From Rostrohypoxylon terebratum (Eukaryota; Ascomycota; Sordariomycetes; Xylariales; Hypoxylaceae), in assembly GCA_022497145.1 (NCBI GenBank), contig MU386074.1:1-21113 (forward strand): a stretch of 21,113 nucleotides of DNA, given 5' to 3'. Position numbers and translations under genes: made by a program. The notes beneath the pieces were generated by a model. That model was given only the letters and a program-made list of their open reading frames with translations, was not told the DNA's origin and ran no database searches. Numbering within the stretch: the stretch's first letter is position 1; the number at the start of each line of letters is the position of its first letter. This document shows positions 9,362 through 18,956 of this stretch, piece by piece.

Positions 9362-9583
9362 GATTTTCACCTCTAACTCCAGTGCTTCTTCCCCGTCCTG
9401 TGTGTTTTCAACGATGTGAACACTGTGGTCACATCTGTGGATATTGTCGATTACCTCTATATCGGACGACTGAGAAGGCAACAAAATAATTGTGAGACTA
9501 AAGCTTCAATTCAAACGACAAAAGTAAAAATGACGTGGGACCTAGTAGAAAAAGGATAAGGTTGGCCCCACACACCTTTATCG

Positions 9584-9609
9584 TTAGCTTCCATTAGCTC
9601 AATTTAGCT
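9584..9609 (+). promoter_or_regulatory. TTAGCT triplet phased at 10 bp
   Basis: TTAGCT begins at 9584, 9594 and 9604, so every copy lies on the same DNA face. It sits about 220 bp from the POP7 start and 250 bp from the RAV2 start. No known fungal factor is assigned here. Confidence 0.4.
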
Positions 9610-9718
9610 TAATCTTTAGGGGCACCTCCCCCCCCTAACCAAACAAGCTATTTCTAACCTTGGAACTTCAACAATCACCAATTCAACTTCGAAACTCCCT
9701 CTATTCATATACTCCAGA

Positions 9719-9730
9719 TATATAAAAAAA
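9719..9730 (+). promoter_or_regulatory. TATA-like element upstream of RAV2
   Basis: TATATAAAAAAA at 9719-9730, about 130-140 bp before the RAV2 ATG and on its coding strand. Assignment rests only on sequence and position. Confidence 0.35.
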
Positions 9731-9861
9731 TAGATACCTAATAGGCTACAACCTACTACACTCCGTAATCGCCAAACATCCAAACAGATAACTCACGATC
9801 CCCATCGTAAGCGCCAAATGGTCTCTTGAAATGTGGCTGCCTACGCCGGCCAACGTCCACG

Positions 9862-11232
9862 ATGTCCGTTGAGATCTGGCCTCCCATCTCGCCGGACGAG
9901 CTTAAAATCCAGGAAGATGCCACCCAGGTACGATACCTGATACTGCGATATCATACAGAATATCCCAATCATAATTATATATACAATCGCCATGCTCCTC
10001 GTCGAAGATAACTTCGTCCTGGTCCCTCACCCCGTGACCTTCTCCCTCCCCCCCCCCTCCCTTGCCAACAATCCCCCTGTCCCCAGCCAAACTACAGCTC
10101 CTCCTCCTCCACCTCCTCGTCTTCCTCCCCTCCGAACCCGAACCTAAGCCCATACTCACAAGCCCCGCAGGCCCGCGAATTAGCCTGGCTCCTCGCCTCC
10201 CTCCGCGATACCCTCTCCCAACTAAAGCAAGGCCTCGAAGACTGCTGCGCCCTCCTCTCCCCCGCCGACGACACGTCCGGCAGCACCCTCGTGCTGACGA
10301 CCCCGCGCAACGAGACCGTAAAAGGCCACACGACGCGCGTCGGCACGCGACTAGTCCGCGGCCTCATCCACCTGAAACTACGCACCGTGCCAGCGCAGAC
10401 GCTAGTCCTCGACCCAGCACGCCCAGTCCGCGTAGCCGCGCTCGTGCGCCTAGACGCCCTGCTCGCCACGAGCGTAGGCATATGTCACGGACTCGAAGAG
10501 CACGCAGCAGAGCAAGGGGCGCCGTCAGCGGCGTATTTGGCATCGCAGCTGCGGTTGCTATCACTGCACATAGCCGAAGCGACATCTCTCGTCAAGGGCC
10601 CCGCCCACCCCTCGCCCTCCCCCACGCCCTCCCTCCGAAGCCGACCTCCGTCCAGCATCGGGCGTCCGACGACGCCCCAGCCACGCCCTAGCACATCCAA
10701 CACGAGTCAAAACGCGCGATTATCCGCCGACCCGCAGCAGAAGCAACAACAACAACAACAACAACAAGTATCCCAACAGCACCAGCCACAACCTCCCCCG
10801 GACACGACCTGGACCACCTCCTCGATCTCGCTCTCTCACTTCACGCCCCCGCTCAGCCGCAACCTATCCCTGTACCTAACGATCCAAGACGCCTCCCTAG
10901 TCCTGTACCTCCGCGCCCTCGAGCCCGCCGACGCCCCGCTGAACTTCGGCACTAAGCTCGCTCTCGCGATCGGCACGACGCGGCGCCTAGAGCACGACGA
11001 AGCGGACCGCGTATTCACGTACCGCTGCGACGACTCGACGTCCCTCGAGGGCTCCGGGGCGCAGTTGGAAGGGCGAAAGGGGGTCGAGGTGTATGTGCGC
11101 GAGAAAGTCTGCGTCGAGAGCGCGGACCCGAGTCTGCTGTCCCTATCCGCGAAGCTGGGCGCGCTGGGCAATACCTTGGTGCTAGCGAGGAGGAATTTAG
11201 CTGCTGTCATGGGAGAGGAGATAGATGAATAA
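9862..11232 (+). CDS. RAV2: RAVE complex subunit 2 / Rogdi homologue
   Basis: Spliced CDS: 9862-9927 and 10171-11232, 375 residues. Exon 1 encodes the family N-terminus (MSVEIWPPISPDELK). A 243-nt intron (GTACGA...CCGCAG), unusually long for this window and C/T-rich, leads in phase to ARELAWLLASLRDTLSQLK. The Rogdi leucine-zipper domain shows SGSTLVLTTPRNETVKGH and RVGTRLVRG, and near the end GTTRRLEHDEADRVF, VREKVCVESADPSLLSL and RNLAAVMGEE. A proline/serine/glutamine-rich linker interrupts it, with eight CAA codons (residues 214-221). Rav2 acts in the RAVE complex with Rav1 and Skp1, which promotes V1-Vo assembly of the vacuolar ATPase. Composition is GC-rich, so long shadow frames occur in other phases. 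Convergent with NIPSNAP. Confidence 0.9.
10744..10767 (+). repeat. (CAA)8 glutamine microsatellite in RAV2
   Basis: Eight uninterrupted CAA codons encode Q214-Q221, preceded by CAG CAG AAG. They lie in the variable linker of Rav2, so length variation should be tolerated. Confidence 0.9.
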
Positions 11233-11673
11233 TCCAAAATAAACGGTTCAAATAGGGGCCCATGCATATTATGGGATGGAGTTTGGAGGTTTACATGGGA
11301 TCACGATGAAGTAGAGCGATATCTTATATCTACCATCTCACTTAGGCATGAAAAAAATGTGAATATAAAGCGATATGATTCGCATTGCTAACAGTCAAAC
11401 AAACATCATATCCATATTTCGGAGCGTGTCGTTCAGATTTTCCACTCCATATTTTCGTGAAAAGACCCCCCCCCCCGACCTCGGCAGTCATAAGCGTACA
11501 ATACCTAGGTATATTCGCAAGTTCCTACATCCATACCATTCCTTCAGCACAGTCCTAAAAGAGATGACGGCCTTAATAGGTACCCTCCAAACTCCGATTC
11601 TCCATTCCAATGCTTTGTCAGGTCAGATATCATTCACAATCCGTAGTTCTCTTTCCTAGCCCTTACCGGAGCT
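11233..11673. other. Intergenic between convergent RAV2 and NIPSNAP
   Basis: 441 bp expected to hold both 3' UTRs. It contains an 11-base C run (11466-11476) and the perfect palindrome ATACCTAGGTAT (11501-11512). The plus frame at 11375-11659 is unrecognised and is probably chance. Confidence 0.5.
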
Positions 11674-12812
11674 CTAAGCAACAGGCGACCACGGCATCGG
11701 GATAAGAATCCTCGACTTCATGGTCTGGATTAGAGGGACGGTTTTATGAACCGTCTCAGCCCATCCCTCCTGTTTCCAGCTCTCTTCCCGTCGGACCTTT
11801 CGCTCCTCTAGATTGGCAAATTGCCAGAGGTGGTGGACCGTGTTAAGGTCACCAATCTGCACAAACCAAGCACCTACACCTTCCATGACTTCTCTTCGTG
11901 CCTTCAAACCTCGTCGCCAGTGGGTCTCCCACTCGAGTAGATTACCGGGGTGGAGAGTGTATGAACGTAGCTCGAATAGGCCACCTAGTTGACGTGGCGA
12001 GGTAGTGGGCCAGAACGAGAATTCCTGCATGATCGATGTGTTCTTGGACGTAACTAGCGTCTTGAGCTTCTTGTCGAATTCGGGGAAGTCGGGGTGTCTA
12101 GAGATGGAATGTAGCGATTGGTGGTATCCTTGGTAGCGTTGGTATTCCCAGATGTGAACTTTACATTGCTCTATTAGCTTATTGTCACGTTCAATCCACT
12201 AGGATCAGACGATTGGGGTAATTTACCGAATGTGTCGCAATCGCCGACTTCAGTTCGCCAGCTTCCCACAAGATGAACCTTATTCTCTTCTATGGAGGCC
12301 ATGCGCGGATACCACTTGCCAACCAAATCGACATACTCGTCTACCTTATCGGGCTTTACCTGGTGGAATACGATTGAGTGAACGTATTTGCCGCGAGCTA
12401 GAACTGCGGAGAAGCTGGCTTCGAGTTGAGCATCCATCTCGCGTCCCTCCTTAGTCCCGTAGATGACCCTGCTAAGAAGGCCATCGGGCCGATCGGGTTC
12501 CTTGTTTGCTGCCTCCGCTCGTTGTCCTGTGTGCGTGCTTAATGAGCCCAAGCCCTGGGTGGATTCACGAGCACCGGCCAAAGAATTGTTACTAGATTTA
12601 GAAGGAGTTGTAGTGAACCTACTTGCTTCTCTCTCCTGCTGTGCTTTCACCAATTGCTCGCGGAAGTCTTTCTGCCTTGAATTGAACGAGTCGACGCCTT
12701 CAGGTGTAATGTCGGCCAGTTTGGGTGTGCGCTGGGTAGCGGCAGTGGAGCTGAAGGCTCGTAGAGAGCGTGGAGCTACCACCGCTGCTCGGGCGATACG
12801 TCGGGTAAACAT
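11674..12812 (-). CDS. NIPSNAP-family mitochondrial protein
   Basis: Spliced CDS: complement of 12227-12812 and 11674-12158, 356 residues. The 68-nt intron (GTAAAT...GTAAAG, with CTAAT near the acceptor) splits the V196 codon and restores GDCDTFVHIWEYQRYQGYH, a hallmark of fungal NIPSNAP proteins. The N-terminus (MFTRRIARAAVVAPRSLRAF) is rich in Arg/Ala/Ser without acids, as in a mitochondrial presequence. Two NIPSNAP (dimeric alpha-beta barrel) repeats follow: KYVHSIVFHQVKPDKVDEYV...HLVGSWRTEVGD, and FELRSYTLHPGNLLEWETHW...VGAWFVQIGDLNTVHHLWQF. In animals, NIPSNAP1/2 are mitochondrial matrix proteins linked to mitophagy; the fungal role is not established. Divergent from ATP18. Confidence 0.92.
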
Positions 12813-13984
12813 GATAGTGTTTGTGATGATGTTTGTTTTTCGAGTGGGGAAGGTGGAAGGTGACAGAAGACAATAAAGACGAAAGTTGGGGTTATGTAGT
12901 AAAGGGTTTGTGGTTTGAGCGGAAGCCGGGAGGATTATGGGTATTTGGAAGGGTTGGAAGTGGATGAATAGGGAGTTGGCAGCGCCGAATTTGACGCAAG
13001 CTTAGGTAGTCGACGAGGCACGGTGGCTTCGGTGACTTGTGCTGAGGAATACTCGGGCTGGGATTGGATAATATGGGATGGATGTTAAAATGGAGGTATA
13101 GGTAGGCAACGTGGTGATAGGGTGATAGGTGGTAACCTTGGAAGTGATGGATGCTTGTGCTTGTGCTGGTACTTGTACTGATTGCTGGTTTCCAAATTGT
13201 TGCTGGCATCGGTGATATGTAGGTACAAGGGTAGCTGCAGATGTGCGGTATCTTCTTATCTTATTTCGCGGGGAAGTTCCAACTTCGATGCTCCAATCCT
13301 TTTACGACGACAGGCAGGCGTTCCGCGAGGCAGTTGAGTGCTTCCTTCCAATGTTGTATTTGGAGACGAGAGGCAACACAATAAGACGGGAGAAGGAGAA
13401 GCAATTTGAGGAAGATGGAGGGTAGAGTTTTGGATTAATTGGTTAACGTTTATTCTATTCCCCCGCATTTACACGGAAGTTGTCCAGGTGTTTGAAAGAC
13501 CATGCTAGTCGTACCTAGTCGTACCTAGTCGTACTATGTAAGTTCATACCAGCGCGATTTCCCCAGCTTTTTGATGTTGAATGGGTTCAATGGGGTCAAT
13601 GGTGTTAGTAAATGTGGAGAACACCTCCAAGAGCTTCAGGTAGGTCTTACCTATTTCGTAACCCTTGTTGTAGGGGTTTATGATGTCACGAGTAGCGAAT
13701 TGGTGTTCCGCGGCTAAACCATTAACCCTGGTTCCGACACTAGCGCCATCCAACAGATAGGGTTCTCTTATTATGTCAGCGAATTAGTGATTTAGTGCGC
13801 TTCGATCTTGGCCTCAGGCATCTTTTCTTTAACACCGAATTTGCTAAGGCAACAATCGTCAAGTTCCGGCTAGCGGAAGAAGAGCTTGTCCTAAGAAAAC
13901 CACTCGTTCCGAAATCACAACTTCAAACCATTCAATTAATCCCAACACCGTCTACACTCAACTCCTCCGAAAACCACATTGAAG
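12813..13984. promoter_or_regulatory. Divergent intergenic region between NIPSNAP and ATP18
   Basis: 1.17 kb that must carry both promoters. It contains three tandem CTAGTCGTAC units (13505-13534). The short frames on both strands (13243-13425, 13544-13753, 13795-14046 in part) show no family, no clear ATG or no codon pattern, so I leave them out. Confidence 0.5.
13505..13534. repeat. Three tandem copies of a 10-bp unit
   Basis: CTAGTCGTAC repeats exactly at 13505, 13515 and 13525, about 450 bp upstream of ATP18. It could be a regulatory cluster or a minisatellite seed. Confidence 0.7.
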
Positions 13985-14391
13985 ATGTCTTGGCTCGGTG
14001 TTACTCCCCTGAAGAAATTCCCGACACCAATCCGTATGTCAATTGACTCCTCCGCAATCCGCAACCCGCCAACCCGCACGGGTAATTCGCGTAATTTGCG
14101 ACAGCTACTGACATGATCAATAGTCAAGCCCCTAGGCCCCTTCTTCGCTGCCGGTACGATGACAGACGATTCTTGCGCCATTATCCATACTGTCGAAAAA
14201 TCATATCTAACAAATTTATAGGCCTAGTTATCCTGTACGGTGTCAACGCGGCGCAAAATGCCATGATGAAGTGTACGTTTTATCGCTGCAGTCCAGTTGA
14301 AGAGGGGAAGATTACTGACGAACTCCCAATAGCCGATGAGTGGAAGAACGACCCTCGCAACCCCAACGCTAGGGCAGGAGGAGGACATTAG
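13985..14391 (+). CDS. ATP18: ATP synthase subunit i/j (mitochondrial Fo)
   Basis: A 62-residue protein in four exons: 13985-14033, 14124-14153, 14222-14272 and 14333-14391. Introns of 90, 68 and 60 nt start GTATGT, GTACGA and GTACGT, end in TAG and have CTGAC or CTAAC branch-like sites; all phases agree. The spliced product has the Atp18 pattern: LKKFPTPILKPLGPFFAAG, a transmembrane helix (LVILYGVNAAQNAMM), then DEWKNDPRNPNARAGGGH. The yeast protein likewise carries FPTPI, PFF, NDPRNPR and a Gly/Lys tail at about 59 residues. It is an Fo accessory subunit in the inner mitochondrial membrane that helps dimerise or stabilise ATP synthase. No exon exceeds 59 nt, so no single frame reveals the gene. 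The ATG has A at -3. Confidence 0.9.
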
Positions 14392-15518
14392 AAAGATAAT
14401 GGACTTGGAAGAAAATGGTGTATCATACCGAACGAGTAACATCATAGAGGGTCAAACTGGTCAATTCATTCCGTTAGTCGAGCAAGACAGTACTGTACCA
14501 TAGATTACGAGCTCACGCCGAATTGAGAGCCGTGTCCACAATCGAAACCTACTGTTCATCTGTGCTGCGGACCGATTCAATCGATGAATTCAAGAGAAAC
14601 ATATGATATGTTTCCACTGCGCTCGCTTACGCAAACATCGTCCCATATGCTCCACAAACTGAGCATCGTATCAGCCTCATGTCTCAAAAGTACGATCGCA
14701 ATCTGATACTCTTAAAAACCTGTTCACCCAAGGAATAAATCCGTCTCTATTCAAACTTGGAAAAGCGCTGATTATGCGATGTATACGCCAACTGCGGCAC
14801 CACCGAGGACAGCGAATTCCTCATGCCGTGGACTATGAAATCCTGACTTGTATTTATCATTTTGATCGCATATTCTAGCCATAAAGAAGATATTTTAAAT
14901 ACTAAATACAGAGTAAGACACTTCCTTCTACGTTATCTATATGCAAGCTATCTATCGAGATCTACGTCTCGTTATCGATCATAGATGGATCCGTTTGACC
15001 GAGTATTTTTATGTGATGTGTGATGAGCCATACGGCAGCAACTTTAGCGTAGAAACATGGATAATGAGAGTAGAAATCTCAATAATCACCGTAAACAATT
15101 TCATCCAAGATCATATCTAGATTTATGTCAACTTCGTACAGGCCGGCGACGTTGAGATATACAAGTTGTAGAGCAGAATATTCACGTTCTACCCGAAGCC
15201 CGGTCCAATGTACTAGTACGGCCCGTAACCTTAAAAAATCCCCGAATAACATTGAACTCATCCATTCCTCAACCCAACATTATCTTACTACAGTAACACC
15301 TCGTATATCCACACAGAATGCGATAGGCAGAAGAGATAAGGGAAGTGCAATTTAAAGCCTCAGCTAAAACCAGTGCAAAAAGTTACCATCGAAAGCTTAC
15401 CTATATGAGACCCCTCACCTCACTCCCACGCAGCATCCACATCCCCATCCACAAGCACAACCACACCCGCCGCCTCCTCACCCCCCTTCAACCCCCCCAC
15501 CACCTCCGGCCCATCACC
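14392..15518. other. Intergenic region with a possible coding relic
   Basis: About 1.1 kb. The stretch 14478-14738 looks coding-like (see separate entry). A minus frame at 15079-15261 reads plausibly as protein but is short and unrecognised. The rest is AT-rich; 15405-15518 may be the 5' leader or an N-terminal extension of the FSH gene. Confidence 0.45.
14478..14738 (+). pseudogene. Possible eroded coding fragment, family unknown
   Basis: One plus-strand frame stays open from 14478 to a TAA at 14736-14738 except for a single TGA at 14604-14606. Both sides read as ordinary protein: RLRAHAELRAVSTIETYC then DSIDEFKRN before the stop, and STALAYANIVPYAPQTEH then RISLMSQKYDRNLILLK after it. There is no ATG at the beginning and no family that I can name. 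It may be an internal piece of a decayed gene or a chance open frame. Confidence 0.25.
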
Positions 15519-16370
15519 ATGTCCGCGCCAGCAGCCACACCCACGCCCGACGGGGCCGCCAAAAAGGCTTCCCAAATCCCCAAAGGCAAGACCGAGCTCA
15601 AGATCCTCATGCTGCACGGGTACACCCAGTCCGGACCCGTCTTCAGCTCGAAGACCAAAGCGCTCGCCAAGCTGCTAACCAAAGCCGTGTCCCCGGCCCC
15701 CTACAACCTGCACCCGACGCTGCTGTACCCGACGGCGCCGCACCGGCTGCGGCCGAGCGACATCCCGGGGTACGCGCCCACAGGAGCCGGCGGCGCAACG
15801 GCAGAAGAGGAAGAAGAAGACGACAGCGACAACTGGGGCTGGTGGCGCAAGGACGAAGCGACGAACACGTACCGCGGCGTCGAGACGTGCATGCAGACCA
15901 TCGCGACCGCGATCGCCGAAGCAGGCGGTGTAGACGGCGTCCTAGGATTCAGCCAGGGCGCGGCCCTAGGCGCGCTCGTCGCCGCCGCGCTAGAAGAGCC
16001 GCTTCGCACGCCCACCCCCGACGCGGAGCACCACGCCCCCTGGCTAGCCCAACTCCGGGCCGCGAACCACGGCGAGCCGTTGAAGTTCTGCGTGGTGTAT
16101 AGCGGCTTCTACGCCGTGCCGGATGATCTGCAGTGGCTGTACTCGAGTCCCATATCCACGCCGACGTTGCATTTCCTCGGGTCCTTGGATACCGTGGTGG
16201 AGGAGAGCCGGAGCCAGAGGCTTGTGGAGCGGTGCGTGGATCCGACGGTCGTGGTACACCCCGGAGGCCACTATGTGCCGGTAGCCAAGGATTGGGTGCT
16301 AGTTCTCATAGGATGGCTGAGGAAGCAGTATGAGCCTAAAACTACGAAGAAAGACGATGACGATCTATGA
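15519..16370 (+). CDS. FSH1-family serine hydrolase
   Basis: 283 residues from ATG 15519, single exon. Alpha/beta-hydrolase of the fungal FSH family (PF03959, related to yeast Fsh1-3 and human OVCA2). KILMLHGYTQSGPVF (28-42) is the first strand and oxyanion region. GFSQG at 143-147 is the nucleophile elbow with S145. D224 in FLGSLDTVV and H251 in HPGGHYVP complete the triad. A TGAGGATAEEEEEDDSDNWGWW segment between strands is the acidic loop before the WW motif typical of the family. Probably an esterase or thioesterase; substrate unknown. ATG 15519 has the context CACCATGTCC and sits where family members start. An in-frame ATG at 15405 would add 38 residues rich in Arg/His/Pro without acids, possibly a targeting sequence. 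Convergent with RPN5. Confidence 0.9.
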   Translation: MSAPAATPTPDGAAKKASQIPKGKTELKILMLHGYTQSGPVFSSKTKALAKLLTKAVSPAPYNLHPTLLYPTAPHRLRPSDIPGYAPTGAGGATAEEEEEDDSDNWGWWRKDEATNTYRGVETCMQTIATAIAEAGGVDGVLGFSQGAALGALVAAALEEPLRTPTPDAEHHAPWLAQLRAANHGEPLKFCVVYSGFYAVPDDLQWLYSSPISTPTLHFLGSLDTVVEESRSQRLVERCVDPTVVVHPGGHYVPVAKDWVLVLIGWLRKQYEPKTTKKDDDDL

Positions 16371-16725
16371 TGCACGTTTAGGTGGCGAGTATGAATATAG
16401 ATAAGAGTATGTGTAGGGATTTGTGCAGTGCAGAAATGGAGATATGCACAGGGGACGTAGACATAAAGCTAGACCTAGATTTATACATATCACTATTTGG
16501 TAGCAAGATCACGGTAGAATCTAGGGATGGGGACTTAAGAAATAGAAGGCCATTCCAGTTCCACACGGGCATTCCGTGCCTCCTAATCTAGGTAATGTAC
16601 ATTCGCATGCCTTTTGATGCAAACCTGTGCTGTGCTGTGCCTTGCCTGACGAAAATTCCAAGCCGTCTCCAGCTCCGAAAGAATTACTCCCCTAAGCCCG
16701 GATACTCGTAAAGCAACAATCACCC
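16371..16725. other. Intergenic between convergent FSH hydrolase and RPN5
   Basis: 355 bp expected to hold two 3' UTRs. The overlapping short frames at about 16378-16591 have no recognisable content. Confidence 0.5.
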
Positions 16726-18376
16726 CTACGCCTTCTTCTTCCCCTTCTTTTCCTTCCCTTCCTTTGCGCCGGGTTGGATTCTCGCCATCATCTCTTCCTT
16801 GGTGATGAGATGATCCACACGCTCCAATAGACCGAGGAGGCTCTTCATGTTGTGACTCCACTCGTTGAGGATGTCATCCACATCCCTGGGCTTGGCAAAG
16901 CTGACTATGCGCGCTGGTCGATCGATCCGGGCAAAGACTGTCTTGGAACATACTAGTTCGCTAATATACTTTTCCGTCTCGTCCTCAGTCAGGTCGAGTA
17001 GTTGGGTAAGGCGCTTCATGCCGATGCGAGTGTAGTACTTGGCAACAACTCTCACATTGTGCTCGATGACGCGTTTGCGCAGGTCCTGCCATCTCTGGTG
17101 GGCCTTTTCGTCCTTAGATTGGTTCGGACGCTCGTCAAAAATGTCGGTTCCGCAAAGATGGGGGCCGTATTGCTTGGCGACCTCGGGCCATCGCATGAGT
17201 TCGTGCACTGTGAACAATTTCAACAAGGATGCGTCAACGGGGATTTGAGAATTCCGCGTGTCGCGGAAGATGCGCTGGAGAAGATCGTGCTGTTCGTTGT
17301 CGTGGGGAGCGAGAATAACGAAGTAAATAATGCGTTGCAGGACCTGATTGCCATTAGCAATGTTTGATATATTGGGAAGTTAGTGACCAAACGTACAGGT
17401 TGTAGTTTTGAAGGATCTTCCTCGACGGCTTCGGTATCTAACACTTGTCTGTAGTGTTTGCAAGCATCGAGATATTTGTCGTCGTGCTTCGCCAAGGTAA
17501 TCTGTTGTTCATAGTAGGCCAACTTCAAGTCGGTGGTATCATCCTCTTGCTCTGGAGGCACTTCCTCCCCACGTTTCAGCTTCTCTTCCCTGACCTTCTT
17601 CTCTTTCTCGATCTGCTCTGGCGTCTTCTTGGGCTTCCGTGCCAAGTATCGGGTGCTGATCTTGCGACTAAGAATGCCAGCCTGTGTCCAATCGCCGTTT
17701 TCGATGCAAAGCGCAACTTGAGCAAGTATGAATTCTGTCTTCTCGCGTCTTTCCATCGATCCGAAAGTTTCGACTTGCAGTTCGCAAAGGATGTCCATGG
17801 CGGACTTGAGATCGCCTTGTTGCTTCTTGATGTCGGACAGGATCTTGGTCACACGAGCACGCTCGACCTCAACGAAAATCTTGCCCTCGGTTACAGTTCG
17901 GAGGGTCTCAATGACAGTGAGCTTGGTGTCCAGGTTCGGGGTAGCGTCGAGGAAACCCATGACGGTTTGGACCATCTTGGTGATAGCCTGCTTGAGCTGG
18001 CCATGTTTCTTGGAGAAGACCAGGACCTGATCATTGAGTAAACTCCAGTTGCCGGCATCTTTGCAGATTGTACATATAGCGATAAGGGTTCTGGATGTGG
18101 ATGCAAGATCGGAGGCCTGGGTGTAAGGGTTAGTAAAGATTTGTGAGCGATGATAATGCGAGGCAATAGCTGACCTGGCGGGTTTGCTTCTCGAATATGG
18201 TCAACTTCTCAATAGCTGCTTGGATATCGTTCTAGTCTTTCATGTTAGCTAAATGTTACAACACTTATAATATTCGTATAAGTCGGGCGCACCTTGGTGA
18301 GCTTCTCTGCCTCAGCGAGCTGCGTGTCAGCTTCCTTGCTGAAGTCCTTCTCGGGCTTCAGAGCTGCGTCGGCCAT
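16726..18376 (-). CDS. RPN5: 26S proteasome regulatory subunit Rpn5 (PSMD12)
   Basis: Spliced CDS: complement of 18293-18376, 18175-18231, 17397-18116 and 16726-17343, 492 residues. Introns of 61, 58 and 53 nt have GTGCGC, GTCAGC and GTACGT donors and AG acceptors, all phase 0. The N-terminal half is helical: LAICTICK-type repeat helices, NWSLLNDQVLVFSKKHGQLK, then KIFVEVERARVTKILSDIK. A lysine/glutamate-rich charged insert follows (KKTPEQIEKEKKVREEK). After the last intron comes LQPVLQRIIYFVILAPHDNE. The C-terminal PCI domain includes MKRLTQLLDLTEDETEKYIS and ARIDRPARIVSF. The tail is basic (KEGKEKKGKKKA). Rpn5 is a scaffold of the proteasome lid next to Rpn11, needed for degradation of ubiquitinated proteins; in yeast it is also found in the COP9-like complex. 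Length fits the family (about 450-500). Confidence 0.95.
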
Positions 18377-18716
18377 GATTTCTCAACTCTTGCGACGATA
18401 GAAAATGTAAACGAATTAAGGCGCAGTGTACTCGGGATGAAACCTATGGGGAGGCCTTCGTAAATTATTTTGAAATGTCGTAAGTAGTGCGGCGGTTGGT
18501 GGATGATGAATTGTAGAGGGAAAGATGTAAAAAGATCAAATTAACGGTGGAAGCTCAGGTCCAATACGTAGATACCTTGTACGTTATTAGTACGTTGCTT
18601 GCGAGGCGACGAAAGCTCACGCCTGCCTTGCAACATTCAATTGATTGGTCCGAGCGCCAAGCTTGGTCAGCTAGATAACATTGTATCACATGTAGATAAC
18701 GCTCTAGTCTGCTGAT

Positions 18717-18751
18717 ATGTACCTATGTACCTAGTGTATGTACCTATGTAC
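18717..18751. repeat. 14-bp direct repeat upstream of RPN5
   Basis: ATGTACCTATGTAC occurs at 18717-18730 and again, identically, at 18738-18751. Each copy is itself made of two ATGTAC words separated by CT. Confidence 0.75.
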
Positions 18752-18934
18752 TTTATGTAATCCGGTATTTGATTTCCGAAATCCCCATCTAACAAATCTC
18801 CTCCATTCCATCGTGTACCATCATGTCAAGTCATACCTGGATTTCAGAATACTCAAGACATCATTTGATATCCCATATATCACCCAATTTAATGGACGCT
18901 TGCCAATTTGGAACTAACCAGCCCCTTTTTACCG

Positions 18935-18956
18935 CCCCCCCCCCCCTTTTTTTTTT
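18935..18956. repeat. C12T10 homopolymer junction
   Basis: Twelve C are followed directly by ten T, a perfect 22-bp pyrimidine run. It is prone to slippage and sequencing error, and able in principle to form triplex DNA. It lies about 180-200 bp beyond the cyclase stop codon. Confidence 0.85.

Larger units (their letters stand above)
9362..9861. promoter_or_regulatory. Shared divergent promoter of POP7 and RAV2
   Basis: 500 bp between two divergent start codons. It holds TTAGCT three times at exact 10-bp spacing (9584-9609), near the middle. An A-rich TATA-like stretch at 9719-9730 lies about 135 bp before the RAV2 start. No gene is seen in it. Confidence 0.55.

Noticed and set aside
10062..10691. 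Plus frame of 209 codons rich in Arg/Pro
   Set aside because: Out-of-frame shadow in GC-rich RAV2; the RAV2 frame carries the recognisable Rogdi motifs.
13544..13753. Minus frame of 69 codons in the NIPSNAP-ATP18 gap
   Set aside because: Reads somewhat like protein, but is short, unrecognised and sits in a promoter region.
13795..14046. Plus frame of 83 codons just before and over ATP18 exon 1
   Set aside because: Starts from GTG and overlaps ATP18 exon 1 in a different frame; ATP18 explains the sequence better.
15079..15261. Minus frame of 60 codons with a faint ankyrin-like look
   Set aside because: Similarity is too weak and the frame too short; no neighbouring repeat units found.
17445..18041. 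Long plus-strand frame of 198 codons
   Set aside because: It is the antisense shadow of RPN5 exon 3, whose minus-strand translation is clearly conserved protein.
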